From Paracoccus laeviglucosivorans (lineage in GTDB: Bacteria; Pseudomonadota; Alphaproteobacteria; Rhodobacterales; Rhodobacteraceae): 64,000 nucleotides of DNA. The first letter of the stretch is position 1. Each line of letters opens with the position of its first letter. The position numbers and the translations under genes were made by a program. The notes below the pieces were generated by a model. It was given only the letters and a program-made list of their open reading frames with translations. It did not search any database and was not told the DNA's origin. Of this stretch, positions 62,853-64,000 are shown in pieces. Where the stretch lies: NCBI RefSeq assembly GCF_900182695.1, contig NZ_FXTK01000011.1:55439-119438 (forward strand), given 5' to 3'.

Positions 62853-63695
62853 ATGACCGATGATATTTATATGACGCACGGATACACGACGCAGGAACCC
62901 GGCTCTCCGCTGGATTTCGCCATCGACCAGCAGGCGCGGCTGACACTTGCGACGGTGCGGCGGGCGGTGTCGCGGGGCGATGCGATGCTGGCCTATCAGC
63001 CGGTCGTGCAGTCCAGCAGGCCCGAACACCCAGCCTTTTACGAAGGGCTGATCCGCATCATCGACGAAAGCGGGCGAATCGTGCCGCTGCGCGATTTCCT
63101 GCCCGGCGCCGAGGCGACGGAACTGGGTCGGCAGATCGACTGTCTGGCGCTGTCGCTGGGTCTGAAAACGCTGGCCGAAGAACCCTCGATGCGGCTGTCG
63201 ATCAACATGTCGGCCCGTTCCATCGGCTATCCCGCATGGATGCGCACCCTGCAGGACGGCATCCGGGAAGACGTGCGCATCCCTGAGCGGCTGATCCTTG
63301 AAATCACAGAAAATTCCGCAATGGGGATGCCCGAGGTGGTGGGCCGCTTCATGCAGGAACTGCAGGCGCAGGGCGTCAGTTTCGCACTGGACGATTTCGG
63401 CTCGGGCTATACCTCGTTCCGGTATCTGCGCGATTTCTGTTTCGACATGATCAAGATCGAGGGGCAGTTCATCCGTGAAATCTGCACCCAGCGCGACAAT
63501 CAGGTGCTGACCCGCGCGCTGCAGGCCATTGCACATCATTTCGATATGTTCACGGTCGCGAAATCGGTCGAAACGGCGGATGAGGCAGCCTTTCTGATCG
63601 ATATGGGCATCGACTGCCTGCAGGGCTTCTATTTCGGTGCGCCGACGATCGTGCCGCCATGGCGTTCGCCCAATTCGTCGTCGAAACGCACCTGA
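62853..63695 (+). CDS. EAL-domain protein with altered catalytic motif
   Basis: 280 residues from the ATG at 62853 (AGGAG upstream); no sensor, GGDEF or membrane part. EAL landmarks: EGLIR (E-x-L-x-R), asparagine in SINMSA, LEITE, DDFGSGYTSFRYL, and the lysine in MIKIEG. But the AEGVE motif, whose first glutamate is the catalytic base in active c-di-GMP phosphodiesterases, reads AKSVE. So it may bind c-di-GMP without cutting it, or cut poorly. LQGFYFG at the end is normal. Cytoplasmic. Confidence 0.85.
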   Translation: MTDDIYMTHGYTTQEPGSPLDFAIDQQARLTLATVRRAVSRGDAMLAYQPVVQSSRPEHPAFYEGLIRIIDESGRIVPLRDFLPGAEATELGRQIDCLALSLGLKTLAEEPSMRLSINMSARSIGYPAWMRTLQDGIREDVRIPERLILEITENSAMGMPEVVGRFMQELQAQGVSFALDDFGSGYTSFRYLRDFCFDMIKIEGQFIREICTQRDNQVLTRALQAIAHHFDMFTVAKSVETADEAAFLIDMGIDCLQGFYFGAPTIVPPWRSPNSSSKRT

Positions 63696-63916
63696 ATTTC
63701 CGCAAAGACGCGCCGCCGAACAGGCACTTGTCCCGATATGACTGCGCGGCTGCGAAAATCCGGACGATCGACCGCTCTGCGGTATGGTAGATCGCGCTAT
63801 CGGGGCGCAGCATTTCCCGGCGAAGATGGCCGGGCAAGTGCGCTTGACGTTGCGTTCCGAAACGGCAACGGTTCCCCCAAGCCGTGTATTCCGGCGCTCA
63901 GGGGAAGGAGCCAAAC
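63696..63916. other. Gap before the thiolase gene
   Basis: 221 bases between the EAL gene and the thiolase start. GC-rich with no open frame I would call; it probably contains the thiolase promoter. The only clear signal is a good Shine-Dalgarno AAGGAG at 63905-63910. Confidence 0.4.
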
Positions 63917-64000
63917 ATGACCAAAGCAGTGATCGTATCCGCCGCCCGCACACCCGTAGGTAGCTTCCTTGGGGCCTTTGCCAATACGCCCGCGCATGAT
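63917..64000 (+). CDS. Acetyl-CoA acetyltransferase (thiolase), start only
   Basis: The first 28 codons of a thiolase, beginning MTKAVIVSAARTPVGSFLGA after AAGGAG. This N-terminus is typical of degradative and biosynthetic acetyl-CoA acetyltransferases (for example PhaA, first enzyme of polyhydroxybutyrate synthesis). The catalytic cysteine is beyond the right edge, so the exact kind cannot be settled. Confidence 0.85.
   Translation, partial: MTKAVIVSAARTPVGSFLGAFANTPAHD

Overview
The window looks like chromosomal DNA of a GC-rich alphaproteobacterium of the Rhodobacteraceae, most like Paracoccus. This rests on gene content and order: argH - small lipoprotein - DUF2834-like gene - lysA - TIGR02302/DUF4175 gene, hemD - mitofilin-like gene - hemY, and ftsE-ftsX-plsC. 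The genus is inferred, not proven.

Positions 1 to about 15,030 are the right arm of a lambdoid-type prophage integrated beside a tRNA-Arg(CCT) gene; its left end lies outside the window. From left to right on the minus strand come a partial large terminase, a small terminase, a dyad-rich stretch that may be the cos/packaging site, an HNH nuclease, a gene of unknown function, a repeat-filled AT-rich stretch that could be the phage origin, an SF3 helicase, a CHC2/Toprim primase, several small genes and a Cro-like regulator. Divergent from these is a short XRE repressor. A plus-strand operon follows: small proteins, an MT-A70 methyltransferase, a ParB-like protein, a DUF982 gene on the other strand, an excisionase and a tyrosine integrase. 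The cro-side promoter and the plus-strand operon promoter have the same layout: a TTGAC-type -35 box, a GGAATATTCC palindrome in a 17-base spacer, and a CAT-type -10 box. One repressor may therefore control both arms.

From 15,000 to 31,500 is housekeeping DNA: tRNA-Arg, a GntR-like LacI-family regulator, map, a CinA/MoaB-like protein, a GNAT acetyltransferase, two lineage-specific proteins, pterin dehydratase, cardiolipin synthase, accD-folC, zapE, an MFS transporter, tRNA-Thr, and the heme-linked hemD/mitofilin/hemY cluster.

From 31,500 to 47,200: a tsaD-gpsA-YciI-EVE run, an exporter-type ABC transporter, a CAP-domain lipoprotein, a LysM protein, an acyl-CoA synthetase, a GFA protein, an alpha/beta hydrolase-like protein, an unusual HAD (FkbH-like) fusion protein, a SRPBCC protein, chrA, ettA and a sulfotransferase.

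From 47,200 to the end: an AT-richer lysin-like gene, rimO, a cold shock gene, an ABC-2 exporter, plsC-ftsX-ftsE, a zinc-ribbon protein, the TIGR02302 gene, lysA, an LptM-like small lipoprotein, argH, a TlpA-type thioredoxin, tag, an EAL protein with an altered catalytic motif, and the start of a thiolase. No CRISPR array, rRNA or insertion sequence was seen.
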